64,000 bases of DNA, from contig JAMDYG010000002.1 in NCBI GenBank assembly GCA_024160085.1, forward strand, positions 62,001 to 126,000. Direction: 5' to 3'. This document shows, one piece after another, positions 20,801-30,712 of this stretch; the stretch's first letter is position 1; every line of letters begins with the position of its first letter. The translations under genes were made by a program, and so were the position numbers. Origin of the DNA: Serratia symbiotica. GTDB taxonomy: Bacteria; Pseudomonadota; Gammaproteobacteria; Enterobacterales; Enterobacteriaceae. A model generated the notes under the pieces. It saw only the letters and a list, made by a program, of their open reading frames with translations. It made no database searches and was not told where the DNA came from.

Positions 20801-21987
20801 ATGTTACGCGTGTTATTTTTGTTCCTAGTGCTGATTGTCAGTGTGGTGTTAGGGCCAATGTTAGCTGGGCATCAAGGCTACGTACTGATTCAGACTGATA
20901 ACTACAACATTGAAACCAGCGTCACCGGTCTGGTGATCATGGTGCTGCTGCTAGTAGTAATGCTGATGGCGATCGAATGGGTGCTGCGCCACATCTTCCG
21001 CACGGGTGCGCGCACTCGCTGCTGGTTTATTGGCCGCAAACGTAGCCGTGCCCGTGCTCAGACCAAGGCCGCACTCATCAAGCTAGCGGAAGGCGACTAT
21101 AAGCAAGTTGAGAGCCTGCTGACGCGTAATGCTGATCATGCTGAACAGCCGATGGTGAACTACTTGTTGGCTGCCGAAGCTGCCCAACAGCGCGGCGATG
21201 ACTTCCGCACCAATCAATATCTGGAGCGTGCCGCCGAGGTCGCCGACACCAATCAGTTACCCGTGGACATCACTAGGGTGCGCATTCAGCTAGCACAAGG
21301 CGAGGATCATGCTGCGCGTCATGGCGTTGATCGCCTGCTGAACCAAGCTCCGCGCCATCCGGAAGTGCTACGGCTAGCCGAGCAGGCCTACCTGCGCACG
21401 GGTGCCTACAATTCGCTGCTAGAGATCCTGCCATCGATGCATAAGATTGAACTGCACAGCGAAAACGAGCTACAGGCGTTGCAGCAGCAAGCTTATATTG
21501 GGCTGATGAATCAGGCGATGGCCGCAGATGGTAGTGACGGACTGAAGCGCTGGTGGAAAGATCAAAGCCGCAAAACCCGCCATGAAGTGCCATTGCAAAT
21601 CTCCATGGTGGAACACCTGATCAAATGCAACGACCACAAAATGGCACAGGAGATTGTGTTGAACAGCTTAAAACGCCACTATGACGAACGTTTAGTACTG
21701 CTAATCCCAAGGCTGAAATCTGGCAACCTAGAGCAGTTGGAGAAAGCGCTGCATCAGCAGGTCAAACAATATGGTGCAATATCGCTACTAAATAGTACAT
21801 TGGGGCAATTGTTGATGAAGCACGGCGAATGGAAGCAGGCGACTGACGCCTTCCGCGAAGCGCTGAAACAACGGCCGACTATGCTTGGCTGGGTGATACG
21901 CTGGAAAAACTGCATCGCTCGGATGAAGCAGCGCAAATGCGGCGCAAAGGGTTGATGTTGACGCTAAAGCAACAAAACAGCGAATAA
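20801..21987 (+). pseudogene. hemY: hemY, TPR membrane protein, C-terminal frameshift
   Basis: HemY of enterobacteria is an inner-membrane protein with two N-terminal membrane segments (LRVLFLFLVLIVSVVLGPML; VIMVLLLVVMLMAIEWVL) and cytoplasmic tetratricopeptide-type repeats; its role in haem biosynthesis is undefined. The frame is open for 384 codons, but after REALKQRP near 21875 it reads off into an unrelated tail. In the next frame the expected end is intact: DYAWLGDTLEKLHRSDEAAQMRRKGLMLTLKQQ, stop TAA at 21985. One missing base (CCGGAC to CCGAC) explains it. About 38 terminal residues are replaced, so function might be partly kept. Confidence 0.85.
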
Positions 21988-22006
21988 CTGACAACCTCGT
22001 GTTACT

Positions 22007-22033
22007 AAACGCGGCCTTGATGTCGCGTTTTTT
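22007..22033 (+). terminator. Rho-independent terminator after hemY
   Basis: Stem aaacgcg ... cgcgttt (7 bp) with a 10-nt loop, followed by a T run, lies 20 bases after the native hemY stop. It would end the hem operon transcript. Confidence 0.75.
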
Positions 22034-22527
22034 ACGAAGGTCATCACTACGATGATGTGCCCGGTATGCAGTAAAGGCGAGCAACTTGGGCGTAGGTTAG
22101 CAAGGCGATTGATGAAAAATTTCGCTATTGTCAAACCGTCACTGCGCCAGCGATTGAGTGGCCGATGCATTTGTCAAATTGATGGGCTGGTATTATAGCG
22201 CTTAATGGTAGGTAGAAAATTGTTGTTGGTGGTAAACTCACTACTAACAAAAAAGGTGTTTTCAGATAAGTGTTTTTTAGATTAATCACTTTTTTAATAA
22301 CCAACATGTATTTATATAATCGGTGGTATAATGTAAATATTTGGTGACCGTTATTATATCCTGGATCCCATAGTATATTTTTTTGGATGCATCTCTATAT
22401 ACCCCAATTAATTTTTATTATAAATAGCTGAGATATGGACTAGTGATGTATCCAGGGTAATAACGAAGTCAGATAAAAATATTGCGGCCATTACATGATA
22501 AAATGCTGGCGTATAGAGTAGCTTAGC
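22034..22527. other. No recognisable gene
   Basis: A short frame beginning MMCPVCSKGEQLGRRL near 22050 has a CxxC pair but matches nothing I recognise and stops after about 48 codons. The rest becomes AT-rich toward the glycosyltransferase remnant. In related genomes tRNA genes may follow hemY, but I see no tRNA here. Confidence 0.35.
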
Positions 22528-23280
22528 CTATGGATAATCTGAGTTAGTAAGCTGTTTTTTGTAATCCAGTATGATTATGTTATCGCTTGTTGAGTTTAAG
22601 ACATTAACGATTTCGGATATCTGAGCCTCTGAAAGCAAGCGGTCATTATGGCTTGCATAATGATTTATTACAATGTTTTTGCTGAGTAACGAAAAATTGG
22701 ATGATCTCATTTTATATAAGATCGATTGATGGTAACATACCTTATATTCTAGAGGGTACTCTATTGTAACATTTAGCTTTTCAGTTATATGTCTATAAAT
22801 CAATATTATATGTTTATCTAGCTAATTAAATTTAATGTTAGTGGTATATTGCTTTAACCAATTAGGCTTGTTAAAATCTAATTTTTGCTTTGTTTTGATT
22901 TCTGCTATCAATTTTGGCATGTAAAGTGCCGTATCCCATACGCCAGTATCTATTAAAAGATCATGTGCATTTTTTAAATGTATAAAATGTTATCCGGTAG
23001 ACGTAATTCAAACTTACTCTAGTGATTTTCAATTGATTACGCATTAAGTAAATAAAGGTTTCTGACATACGGAAAACTATTTTCTTTAGTGGCTAATATA
23101 TCTATTTTATATCCAGCATCACAAATGGTTTTAAGCATGCATGTAGATATAATCGCATCACCGATTTCATCATCATTCCTAAGCAGCAAAATTGTTCTGG
23201 TTTTTTCTAAGGTAAATTCTTTGCAATGGTAATGCCACCGTTTTGCGGCAAGGTATAGGTTGGTATTATATTTTACTTCT
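22528..23280 (-). pseudogene. Glycosyltransferase family 9 (LPS heptosyltransferase-like), broken
   Basis: The minus strand reads RTILLLRNDDEIGDAIISTCMLKTICDAGYKIDILATKENSFPYV, the N-terminal Rossmann strand of GT9 heptosyltransferase-like proteins. It continues in pieces HDLLIDTGVWDTALYMPKLIAEIKTKQKLDF and YHQSILYKMRSSNFSLLSKNIVI to 22528. In-frame stops (after LLNA, SIENH and IKFN) and a frameshift break it. Base composition is clearly lower in GC than the flanking genes, which fits acquired surface-polysaccharide genes. I do not recognise a specific ortholog. No other polysaccharide gene is nearby. Confidence 0.6.
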
Positions 23281-23548
23281 TAATTAAATAATTTATCTTG
23301 CGATTGAGTTATCTTGTTTTTTCACAAAACTCATGGTTTATTTAGGCTATTTAATATTAATTTACTTATTTGCTAAAGCCCCAAGGACTTTGGCGGATTA
23401 CCATTTTTATCGACTAATCACTTTATCAGTCCCCACGCCGGATAGGAAGCCTCTCCCTACTCGATATGGGACGAGCTAAGCAATACCTGTTTAAGGGAAG
23501 ATACTTTACATAAGTGGGAACGGGAAATTTAATAATGTACTAACAACA

Positions 23549-24636
23549 TCAGTCTTTCGCCGCTTGTAAGTAGTCAAACTTAGCGTGCAACGAATTCGGG
23601 TATAGCTCCGTGTACACCTGCCACAAAACGTTCAGCGAGCGATGTCCTGTAACTTGTGCAACCCATTCGATACTAAATCCAGCTTCAAACAGGCGGCTGG
23701 CTCCTTCGCGGCGCAGATCGTAGTAGCGTAAGTCTTCAATGCCCTGAGTGTTGCTGATACGTTGAAAGCCCGCCGATATGGAACGAGAGTTGTAAGGGAA
23801 AATCAACTCTTCAGTCTTTGGCTGGCGCTGCACTATCATACTAAGCCTCACCAAGCAGCGTAACCAGCATGTGGTTGCCCGATTTTTGCAGGGATCTTTC
23901 CTGTCTCTTCACATCGCGGCAAAAATACCCTTCGTTGATATTCTGAACTTTTCAATCCTCAGTTGCATGAAGGTGGGCAAAGTATGCAAAATCTGTTGGG
24001 ATGATGTGGACGAAAAATAAAGGGCATTATTGGTAAGACTTCTAGCTTCAAGCCCTGCTAGTAACCTATCCAACTCGTAGCTTGCCGGGCGGCGCGGTGG
24101 CGGCGTTTAGATTTGCCAGTTAGCCCTATCTTGAGCTTTAGCGGTCTTTCATCGGTTTACAGGTTTGCTTGTGTAGTCGATACCGTAGACAAGTTTGGCA
24201 GACGACATAACGGAAGAGAGATAACTTACATCGTGGTTAATAGTGGAATGGCCTGCGCCAGCGCCGTTGCTCTGGCAGCAGTGTCCAATAACATGGCTGA
24301 TTAATGGGTCTGTAAGGGGGTTTCGGCTATGTCGCAGTCCAGCAACATATCTAGTATATAACATTTGGTGCGTCCTGCTTTTCCACCGAGGTTAGGATCG
24401 TTGATGTAGCGTTTTAACAGGTCGCCAACTTTAAGCCTTTAGGGTTAGGTATCCCTGACTGCTCGAGTTCAATTACACGTTTAGAACTCTATGTTTTTGC
24501 ATGAGGGCCTGCTTTGTGAAGGTTTTACTTCCGTTATAGACCATCCTCTTACCGTCTTTCTTGATGCTAACGGAGCAGCGGTATCGAACCATGCCATCTG
24601 CTTTCGCTCTTTTGTCTATGGTATAGTATACGCCAT
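23549..24636 (-). pseudogene. Phage/island tyrosine integrase of the dusA-associated type, broken
   Basis: The minus strand from ATG at 24636 (MAYTI) shows the N-terminal arm-binding part, then the core-binding domain (GLKVGDLLKRYINDPNLGGKAGRTKCY, AGAGHSTINHDVSYLSSVMSSAKLVYG) and the C-terminal catalytic domain (IVQRQPKTEELIFPYNSRSISAGFQR, DLRREGASRLFEAGFSIEWVAQVTGHRSLN). The catalytic RxxR/H-G-H pattern and the late Tyr (WQVYTEL) are still visible. At least four frameshifts or stops interrupt it. It lies immediately upstream of, and divergent from, dusA, a recognised integration site for islands and prophages. The element it once moved is not visible between it and dusA. Confidence 0.85.
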
Positions 24637-24741
24637 CTTAAGTATGTCGTCCTATGTCAGATTTAGACACTGAGGACACCAGGTCTAGGATGTCCTTAGT
24701 GGTGTCCTAATCAAAGAAAAAATACGATATAAAGATAAAAA

Positions 24742-25770
24742 ATGAACGAAAACAAAGAAACCCCTCATTTCCACCAAAGCAGAGAAAATATTGGTGTAGC
24801 GCCAAAATACAGCCCTTCACGCTTTTCCATTGCCCCGATGCTCAATTGGACTGATCGTCATTGCCGTTACTTTCACCGTTTGCTGACCAAGGAAACGCTT
24901 CTTTATACCGAGATGGTAACTACCGGCGCGATTATCCACGGTAAGGGCGATTATCTGGCCCACAACAAAGAAGAACATCCGGTAGCGTTGCAACTGGGCG
25001 GCATCGATCCAGCTGTGCTGGCGCACTGCGCCAAGATGGCAGAGCATCGCGGCTATGATGAAATTAACCTCAATGTCGGTTGCCCATCTGGTCGAGTGCA
25101 GAATGGCATGTTCGGTGCCTGCTTGATGGCACAGGCGGAACTGGTCGCCGATGGCATTAAGGCGATGCGTGACGTGATATCAATTCCAGTGACAGTCAAG
25201 ACACGTATTGGCATCGACGATCAGCATAGCTACAAATTTCTGTGTGACTTTATCTCCACCGTTGCTGGCCGTGGTGAATGCGCTATGTTCACCATCCATG
25301 CGCGTAAGGCTTGGCTCTCTGGACTCAGTCCGAAAGAAAACCGCGAAGTGCCGCCGCTGGACTATCCACGGGTGTATCAACTGAAGCGAGACTTTCCAGC
25401 GTTGACCATCGCCATCAACGGCGGTGTGAAGACGCTAGAAAAGGCACAGCAGCACCTACAGCATTTGGATGGTGTTATGATGGGTCGCGAAGCCTACCAG
25501 AACCCCAGTATTTTGGCGCGGGTTGACAACGAGATATTTGGCGTTCAGGGTGCGGTCAAGGACAGTGTGGCGATCATTGAATCGTTGTACCCATACATTG
25601 AGCGTGAGCTATCCAATGGTACTTATCTGGGCCATATTACCCGCCATATTCTTGGCCTGTTTCAGGGGGTGCCTGGCGCACGGCAGTGGCGTCGCCACCT
25701 TAGCGAAAACGCCCACAAGCCGGGAGCTGATGTTCAAGTGGTGGAACAAGCACTGGATTGGGTGCGCTAA
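24742..25770 (+). CDS. dusA: tRNA-dihydrouridine(20/20a) synthase DusA
   Basis: DusA reduces uridine 20/20a in the tRNA D-loop using FMN and NADPH. The frame is intact, 342 residues. Signatures: [18 protein letters not shown] at the FMN site, [19 protein letters not shown], the active-site Cys in [51 protein letters not shown] and [10 protein letters not shown]. The first about 30 residues ([10 protein letters not shown]...) are more variable, and this is the part that integrating elements often replace. It lies next to a decayed integrase on its 5' side. Confidence 0.97.
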   Translation: MNENKETPHFHQSRENIGVAPKYSPSRFSIAPMLNWTDRHCRYFHRLLTKETLLYTEMVTTGAIIHGKGDYLAHNKEEHPVALQLGGIDPAVLAHCAKMAEHRGYDEINLNVGCPSGRVQNGMFGACLMAQAELVADGIKAMRDVISIPVTVKTRIGIDDQHSYKFLCDFISTVAGRGECAMFTIHARKAWLSGLSPKENREVPPLDYPRVYQLKRDFPALTIAINGGVKTLEKAQQHLQHLDGVMMGREAYQNPSILARVDNEIFGVQGAVKDSVAIIESLYPYIERELSNGTYLGHITRHILGLFQGVPGARQWRRHLSENAHKPGADVQVVEQALDWVR

Positions 25771-25910
25771 CCGCGCAACGAAATGGCGTAATGTTCTCGA
25801 TCTACACTTCACGTCTGCCATACGTAGTGAAATGAAATTAACCTATTGCAACACTCTCAAGTCACTGGTAGTGGAGAACACTACGCACTTTGCTATCTCA
25901 CTATCTGGTT

Positions 25911-26120
25911 TTATCCCCGTCATATTTAAGTTGCCTCCTGTGCGTTAGCTTTAGCTTTCCTCACTCACCACAGTCACTTACTGATGTAAGCTCCTAGGGG
26001 TTAATGAACCTTATCTCTGAGGTTCATCCTGCGGCTCAGCGCAAGCGCTGTTCAAATCGGTTCCTGATCAATTTGTCGCTGCGTTGCTGCCTTCCTACAA
26101 CTGGAATTATTTAGGATATA
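25911..26120. repeat. Largest copy of the dispersed intergenic repeat
   Basis: Begins ttatccccgtcatatttaag, ttgcctcctgtgcgttagc, then actcaccacagtcacttact, gatgtaagctcctaggggtt, aatgaaccttatctctgagg, ttcaaatcggttcctgatca and ends tgccttcctacaactggaat followed by tatttaggatata. It is the most complete of at least five copies in this window. It follows dusA and contains no gene. Confidence 0.75.
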
Positions 26121-26239
26121 ACTTTAATTATTAATGCATAAAATAATAGCTATACTTAATACCGTTCTACTTTTGCCAGAGTATGTATTTCCTACCAGAA
26201 AACGGGCTGATGATTTTCATAGAGTGGTATACCTTCTAG

Positions 26240-27210
26240 CTTTGTTGAATAAATAAAGATTGTGCTGCTGTACCGGATACGTCGCATTTGGCATAGGAGA
26301 AAATAAATTAGTTAGAGGGTGATAGCTGGCGATTTGATTGGGCTACACAATTTTTTATGTTGCAAAAATTGCATTCGGTAATCAGTTCTCCGATTGATTT
26401 AACAAAGCAAATGGGAAGTAAAAAACGATACAAATGATGCCATCGCTATCGTTGAAGCTTACAGTCGGCCTGGCGCGTTATGTGCCGTAAAAAAATTGAG
26501 TAGCAGAATATTTCGCCAGCAACGCATGGGGAACAGAACGACTCTCATCAATAATATACAAAGGGGGCTGGGCCTGGAATACGGTATTGCCATGCCGGAA
26601 AGCGCTCATAAAATCATGGTCTGTCTGCCGGGATATCGGAAAGATGCCGAAAAATGAACTGACTACGCTAAGCTGGCAGTTGTTCCAATAGATGCTGCAA
26701 AAATTGCAGAGCTGTCAGCAGCAGATAAAAGAGCTGGACGTACGCCATGCGCATATCAATTAGTAAAATGGATATCCTCAGGCTGGAGAGCATACCGGGT
26801 ATTGGGACTCTAGGGGCATCGGCGCTAACAGTGTCACCGGGTAACAGCTCTGATTTTCAGAATGGCCGACATTTTGCCAGTTATCTAGGACTGGTATCTA
26901 AATAGTACAGCAGTGGTGGCAAGGTCAGACTCCAGGGGATAACGAAGCGCGGGGATGGTGCTATTCACGCTGCCCGTCCGCGGTCTACCGAGTTATTAAC
27001 CTCCCGGATGAACGGTGCATAGGCCTGCAACGCTAGCTATAGGAATAATCAAGCGAAGCGGCGTGAATAAAGAGCCATTGTGGTACTGGAGAATAAAAAT
27101 GCACGAATGGCATGGGCACTGGTAAATAAAATAAAGTCAAAGGGTTGATATGTTGGCAGTGAGAACCGACGCTCTGTGAACCTGGCAAATAGCTCAGCTG
27201 TCATAATCCA
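26240..27210 (+). mobile_element. IS110-family insertion sequence, decayed
   Basis: Separate frames carry the late part of an IS110/IS116-type transposase: LRLESIPGIGTLGASALTVS, SDFQNGRHFASYLGLVSK, SSGGKVRLQGITKRGDGAIH and VVLENKNARMAWALVNKIKSK. The helix-hairpin-helix-like PGIG and the SSGGK...KRGD region are characteristic of the C-terminal Tnp domain. The N-terminal DEDD half is only weakly readable (GDLIGLHNF...). Many stops break it. In E. coli the qor gene lies between dusA and dnaB; I find no trace of it, so this insertion probably accompanied its loss. Confidence 0.75.
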
Positions 27211-27443
27211 TGACACTAATGAGGCCAGAGAGTACGGTTTATCAAGACGCACCAAGCCGAATATATGTTTGTGACTACATTGTCAGAAAAAAGCCTACCC
27301 ACACTTGCATTTGTCGGTGTCCATATAAGTCATCTAAATCCACGCCTTTTCCGCATTGGTGATGCCGCAAGAATCATGAATAAAAATCACGTATACTCTC
27401 GCATCTGGACACTCTATTCGTAATCGGATAAAGAATAAGCTTC

Positions 27444-28868
27444 ATGGCAGGAAAAAAAACAACCAATAAAACAAACACGGACGAATCCAGAAATAGCCCA
27501 CGAGATCGTCAGATGGAAGGGCTGAAGATGCCACCGCATTCTCTGGAAGCTGAGCAGTCGGTATTAGGTGGTTTAATGCTCGACAACGAACGCTGGGATA
27601 ACGTATCAGAGCGCGTGGTCGCCAACGACTTTTTCAGCCGTCCGCACCGTTTGATCTTTACCGAGATGCGGCGCCTGTTGGAAATGAGCAAACCGATCGA
27701 CTTGATCACCCTATCTGAGTCCTTAGAACAGAAGGGTAAGCTGGATTTAGTAGGCGGTTTCGCCTACCTGGCTGAGCTGTCGAAAAACACCCCAAGTGCC
27801 GCCAACATCAGTGCCTATGCCGATATCGTGCGCGAGCGTGCGGTGGTGCGCGAGATGATCTCGGTAGCCAATGAAATTGCCGATGCCGGCTACGATCCTC
27901 AGGGGCGTAGTAGCGAAGATTTACTCGATCTAGCAGAATCACGCGTTTTCCAGATTGCCGAAAACCGTGCCAACAAGGATGACGGCCCAAAGGGCATTGA
28001 CCGCATCCTCGAGGACACCGTCTCGCGCATTGAGCAACTGTATCAGCAGCCGCATGACGGTGTTACCGGTGTGGATACCGGTTATCAAGATCTCAATAAA
28101 AAAACCGCCGGTTTGCAAAAATCCGACCTGATTATCGTTGCCGCCCGCCCATCTATGGGGAAAACCACCTTCGCGATGAACCTATGTGAACACGCCGCGA
28201 TGACGCAGGAAAAACCGGTGCTAATCTTCAGTCTCGAAATGCCTGGCAACCAGATCATGATGCGTATGTTGGCATCGCTGTCGCGTGTGGATCAAACGCG
28301 CATCCGTACCGGGCAGCTCAATGATGAGGACTGGGCGCGCATCTCCAGCACCATGGGTCTTCTGCTGGAGAAGCGTAACATGTACATCGATGACTCTTCT
28401 GGCCTGACGCCAACCGAAGTGCGCTCCCGCGCGCGGCGTATTTTCCGCGAGCATGACGGGCTTAGCTTAATCATGATCGACTACCTGCAACTGATGCGTG
28501 TACCAGCCTTATCTGATAACCGTACGCTGGAGATCGCCGAAATTTCCCGCTCGCTAAAGGCGTTAGCGAAAGAGCTTCAGGTTCCAGTGGTGGCGATATC
28601 GCAGTTGAACCGTGGCTTGGAGCAACGTGCCGACAAACGCCCAGTCAACTCTGATCTGCGTGAGTCTGGCTCCATCGAGCAGGATGCCGACCTGATTATG
28701 TTCATCTACCGTGATGAGGTTTATAACGACAATAGCGATTTGAAAGGGATTGCCGAAATTATTCTGGGTAAGCAGCGTAACGGCCCGATTGGTACCGTGC
28801 GGTTGACTTTTAACGGCCAGTGGTCGCGTTTCGATAACTATGCAGGGTCACACTATGAGGATGAATAA
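27444..28868 (+). CDS. dnaB: Replicative DNA helicase DnaB
   Basis: DnaB is the hexameric 5'-3' helicase of the replication fork. The frame is intact, 474 residues, close to the E. coli 471. The N-terminal domain (LEAEQSVLGGLMLDNERWD) is followed by the linker and the RecA-like motor with Walker A ARPSMGKTTFAMN, Walker B region LIMIDYLQLM, the arginine-finger-bearing GSIEQDADLIMFIYRDEVY and EIILGKQRNGPIGTV. The N-terminal tail is Lys/Thr/Asn-rich (AGKKTTNKTNTDES). An extended -10-like tatact lies about 50 bases upstream. It is essential and clearly retained. Confidence 0.98.
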   Translation: MAGKKTTNKTNTDESRNSPRDRQMEGLKMPPHSLEAEQSVLGGLMLDNERWDNVSERVVANDFFSRPHRLIFTEMRRLLEMSKPIDLITLSESLEQKGKLDLVGGFAYLAELSKNTPSAANISAYADIVRERAVVREMISVANEIADAGYDPQGRSSEDLLDLAESRVFQIAENRANKDDGPKGIDRILEDTVSRIEQLYQQPHDGVTGVDTGYQDLNKKTAGLQKSDLIIVAARPSMGKTTFAMNLCEHAAMTQEKPVLIFSLEMPGNQIMMRMLASLSRVDQTRIRTGQLNDEDWARISSTMGLLLEKRNMYIDDSSGLTPTEVRSRARRIFREHDGLSLIMIDYLQLMRVPALSDNRTLEIAEISRSLKALAKELQVPVVAISQLNRGLEQRADKRPVNSDLRESGSIEQDADLIMFIYRDEVYNDNSDLKGIAEIILGKQRNGPIGTVRLTFNGQWSRFDNYAGSHYEDE

Positions 28869-28886
28869 TCAACTTAGGATATAACA

Positions 28887-29745
28887 ATGAAAGTGGCGAC
28901 CGCAGTAATTGATCGCAGCGCTCTACGACATAATCTGCAACATGTGCGCCGCCAGGCACCGCAAAGCCACCTGATTGCCATTGTAAAAGCAAATACTTAC
29001 GGCCACGGCATGCCGTAAACAGCACACACTCTGCATGCAAGATGCCGACTGCTTTGGCGTATCGCACATCAGTGAAGCATTAGCACTGCTGCGCTTCGGC
29101 AGTATCGTCAAACCGATCCTACTACTGGGAGGTTTCTTCTCTGCCGAAGATCTACCGTTATTGGTGGCGAATAACATCGAAACCGTAGTGCACAGCAGCG
29201 AACAGTTGGAGGCATTGGAGCCAGGCCAAAGCCTTCGATCGCCGCTTCAAGCGGCATTTTGCTGTGGCCGGACGCGCACATAACCAGCGGGTACAGCCAG
29301 GCATTATCCTGTACGGCGTGTCACCACTGGATAACGCCAACGGTAGCCAGCACCTGCTACAGCCAGCGATGATGCTGAAGTCTAGCTTGATCACCGTGCG
29401 TGACCACCTGGCCGGTGAGCCGGTCGGTTACGGTGGCACTTGGATCAGCTAGCGTGATACCAGCCTGGGCGTGGTGGCGATAGGCTATGGTAACGGTTAT
29501 CCACGCAGTACTCCCACTGGTACACCAATCTGGCTAAATAGGTGCGAAGTGCCGATTGTTGGTCAGGTATCGATGGACATGTCTCAGTTGATCTAGGGCC
29601 TGATGCCACCGAAAAGTCAGGGACGATGCCGTGCTGTGGGGCTAAGCACTGCCAGTTGAGCGCATCGCCATCCATGCAGGTATCAGTGTCTACGAACTGG
29701 TTACTTTGCTAAGTATAGCCACTGATGCACCTCCATCTTACCTCA
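28887..29745 (+). pseudogene. alr: alr, alanine racemase, broken
   Basis: Alr makes D-alanine for peptidoglycan. ATG at 28887, 18 bases after dnaB, gives [24 protein letters not shown] and the PLP lysine in [14 protein letters not shown] follows GHGMP, a frameshift moves to DADCFGVSHISEALALLRFG and GGFFSAEDLPLLV, another frameshift follows EALE, and later segments are [34 protein letters not shown] and [11 protein letters not shown] (broken again by TAG). A second racemase (dadX) may exist elsewhere; if not, D-alanine must come from another source. Confidence 0.88.
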
Positions 29746-29867
29746 TCACGCTCCCAATTAGATTGAGAGAAGCGATTTTGCCGTATGCGCGGATAAAGAG
29801 CTAAAATCTAACACGATTTTGCGTCGTCACGCTGTACCTAAACCGTGATAATTTAGGATAATAATCT

Positions 29868-30609
29868 GTGTTCCATAACGTTGAGGATTATGCTGGCGAC
29901 CCTATCACTGAAACAGTTGCCAAGACACAGCATTGTGCTACTTGCACCCTTACTGCCACAACCCGACCGGCTCTGATCCGACCACTGCCCAATGGGATGA
30001 TGTAATCAAGGTGATCGCTGACTGTGTACTGATCACGTTCTTGGACGTTGCCTACCAGGGCTTTGGCGTTGGCATGGATTAAGATGCCTACGCCTGCCGT
30101 GCCATCGCGCAACCGACAGTCTGCCGTGCTTAGGAAGCAATTAGTTCTCGAAAATCCGCTGTATAGCAAACGCGTCAGTGGGCTTTCAGTGGTGTGCGAA
30201 AAGCCAAGAGGTTGCCAGCCGGGTGATAGGGCCAGCTTAAGGCTACCGTACGCCGTAACTACTCCAGTCCGCCGAGTTTTAGTGCACAGGTAGTGGCCAA
30301 AGTGTTGAACGACGCGCTACTGAAAGCCCAGTGGCAGAATGAAGTGGCAAGCATGCGCTGCGCACCCGCCATCTTAAGATGCGTAAAACGCTGGCAGAAG
30401 CGCTGAAAGACGTACTATCTCAGCATAATTTCGATTATCTGCTGAAGCAGTGTGGTATGTTTAGCTACACAGGCCTCAGCACAGCGCAGGTTGATCGCCT
30501 GCGCGAAGAGTTCGGTATTTACCTGCTCCACAGTGGTCGCATGTGCGTGGCTGGATTAAACCATAACAATGTACATTTTGTAGCCGAGGCGTTTGCTGCA
30601 GTGCAGTAA
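29868..30609 (+). pseudogene. tyrB: tyrB, aromatic-amino-acid aminotransferase, broken
   Basis: TyrB transaminates aromatic keto acids to tyrosine and phenylalanine and can also act in leucine synthesis. The start is GTG at 29868 (FHNVEDYAGDPITE), matching the family start FQKVDAYAGDPI. The reading then jumps to the middle of the protein (counterparts of LLHPCCHNPTG and PFLDIAYQGFG are visible in shifted frames), so roughly 150 residues are deleted. The C-terminus is clean for 76 residues: [29 protein letters not shown] and [12 protein letters not shown]. The PLP lysine region is garbled. With aroC intact, the final transamination must be done by another enzyme (for example AspC) or by the host. 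Confidence 0.85.
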
Positions 30610-30712
30610 ACCCTGCCAAGGGGGGCTAACAGTTGGGGGAGGGATATACCCCGCTAGACTAGTGCCACTAAAAGCGACGCATGGAAGTGTCATTTCTCAT
30701 GTAACTACCACG

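Noticed and set aside
22034-22240. Small CxxC protein starting MMCPVCSKGEQ
   Set aside because: Too short, no known family and no ribosome site; left as unassigned.
21988-22240. tRNA cluster after hemY
   Set aside because: No cloverleaf or TTCGAATC-type T-arm with matching acceptor stem could be found.
24142-24364. A separate small gene inside the integrase region
   Set aside because: It is the integrase core-binding domain (GHSTINHDVSYLSSVMSSAKLVYG) in its own frame between two frameshifts.
27049-27255. Minus-strand frame over the end of the IS110 remnant
   Set aside because: The plus strand encodes the IS110 C-terminus (LENKNARMAWALVNK), so the minus frame is a shadow.
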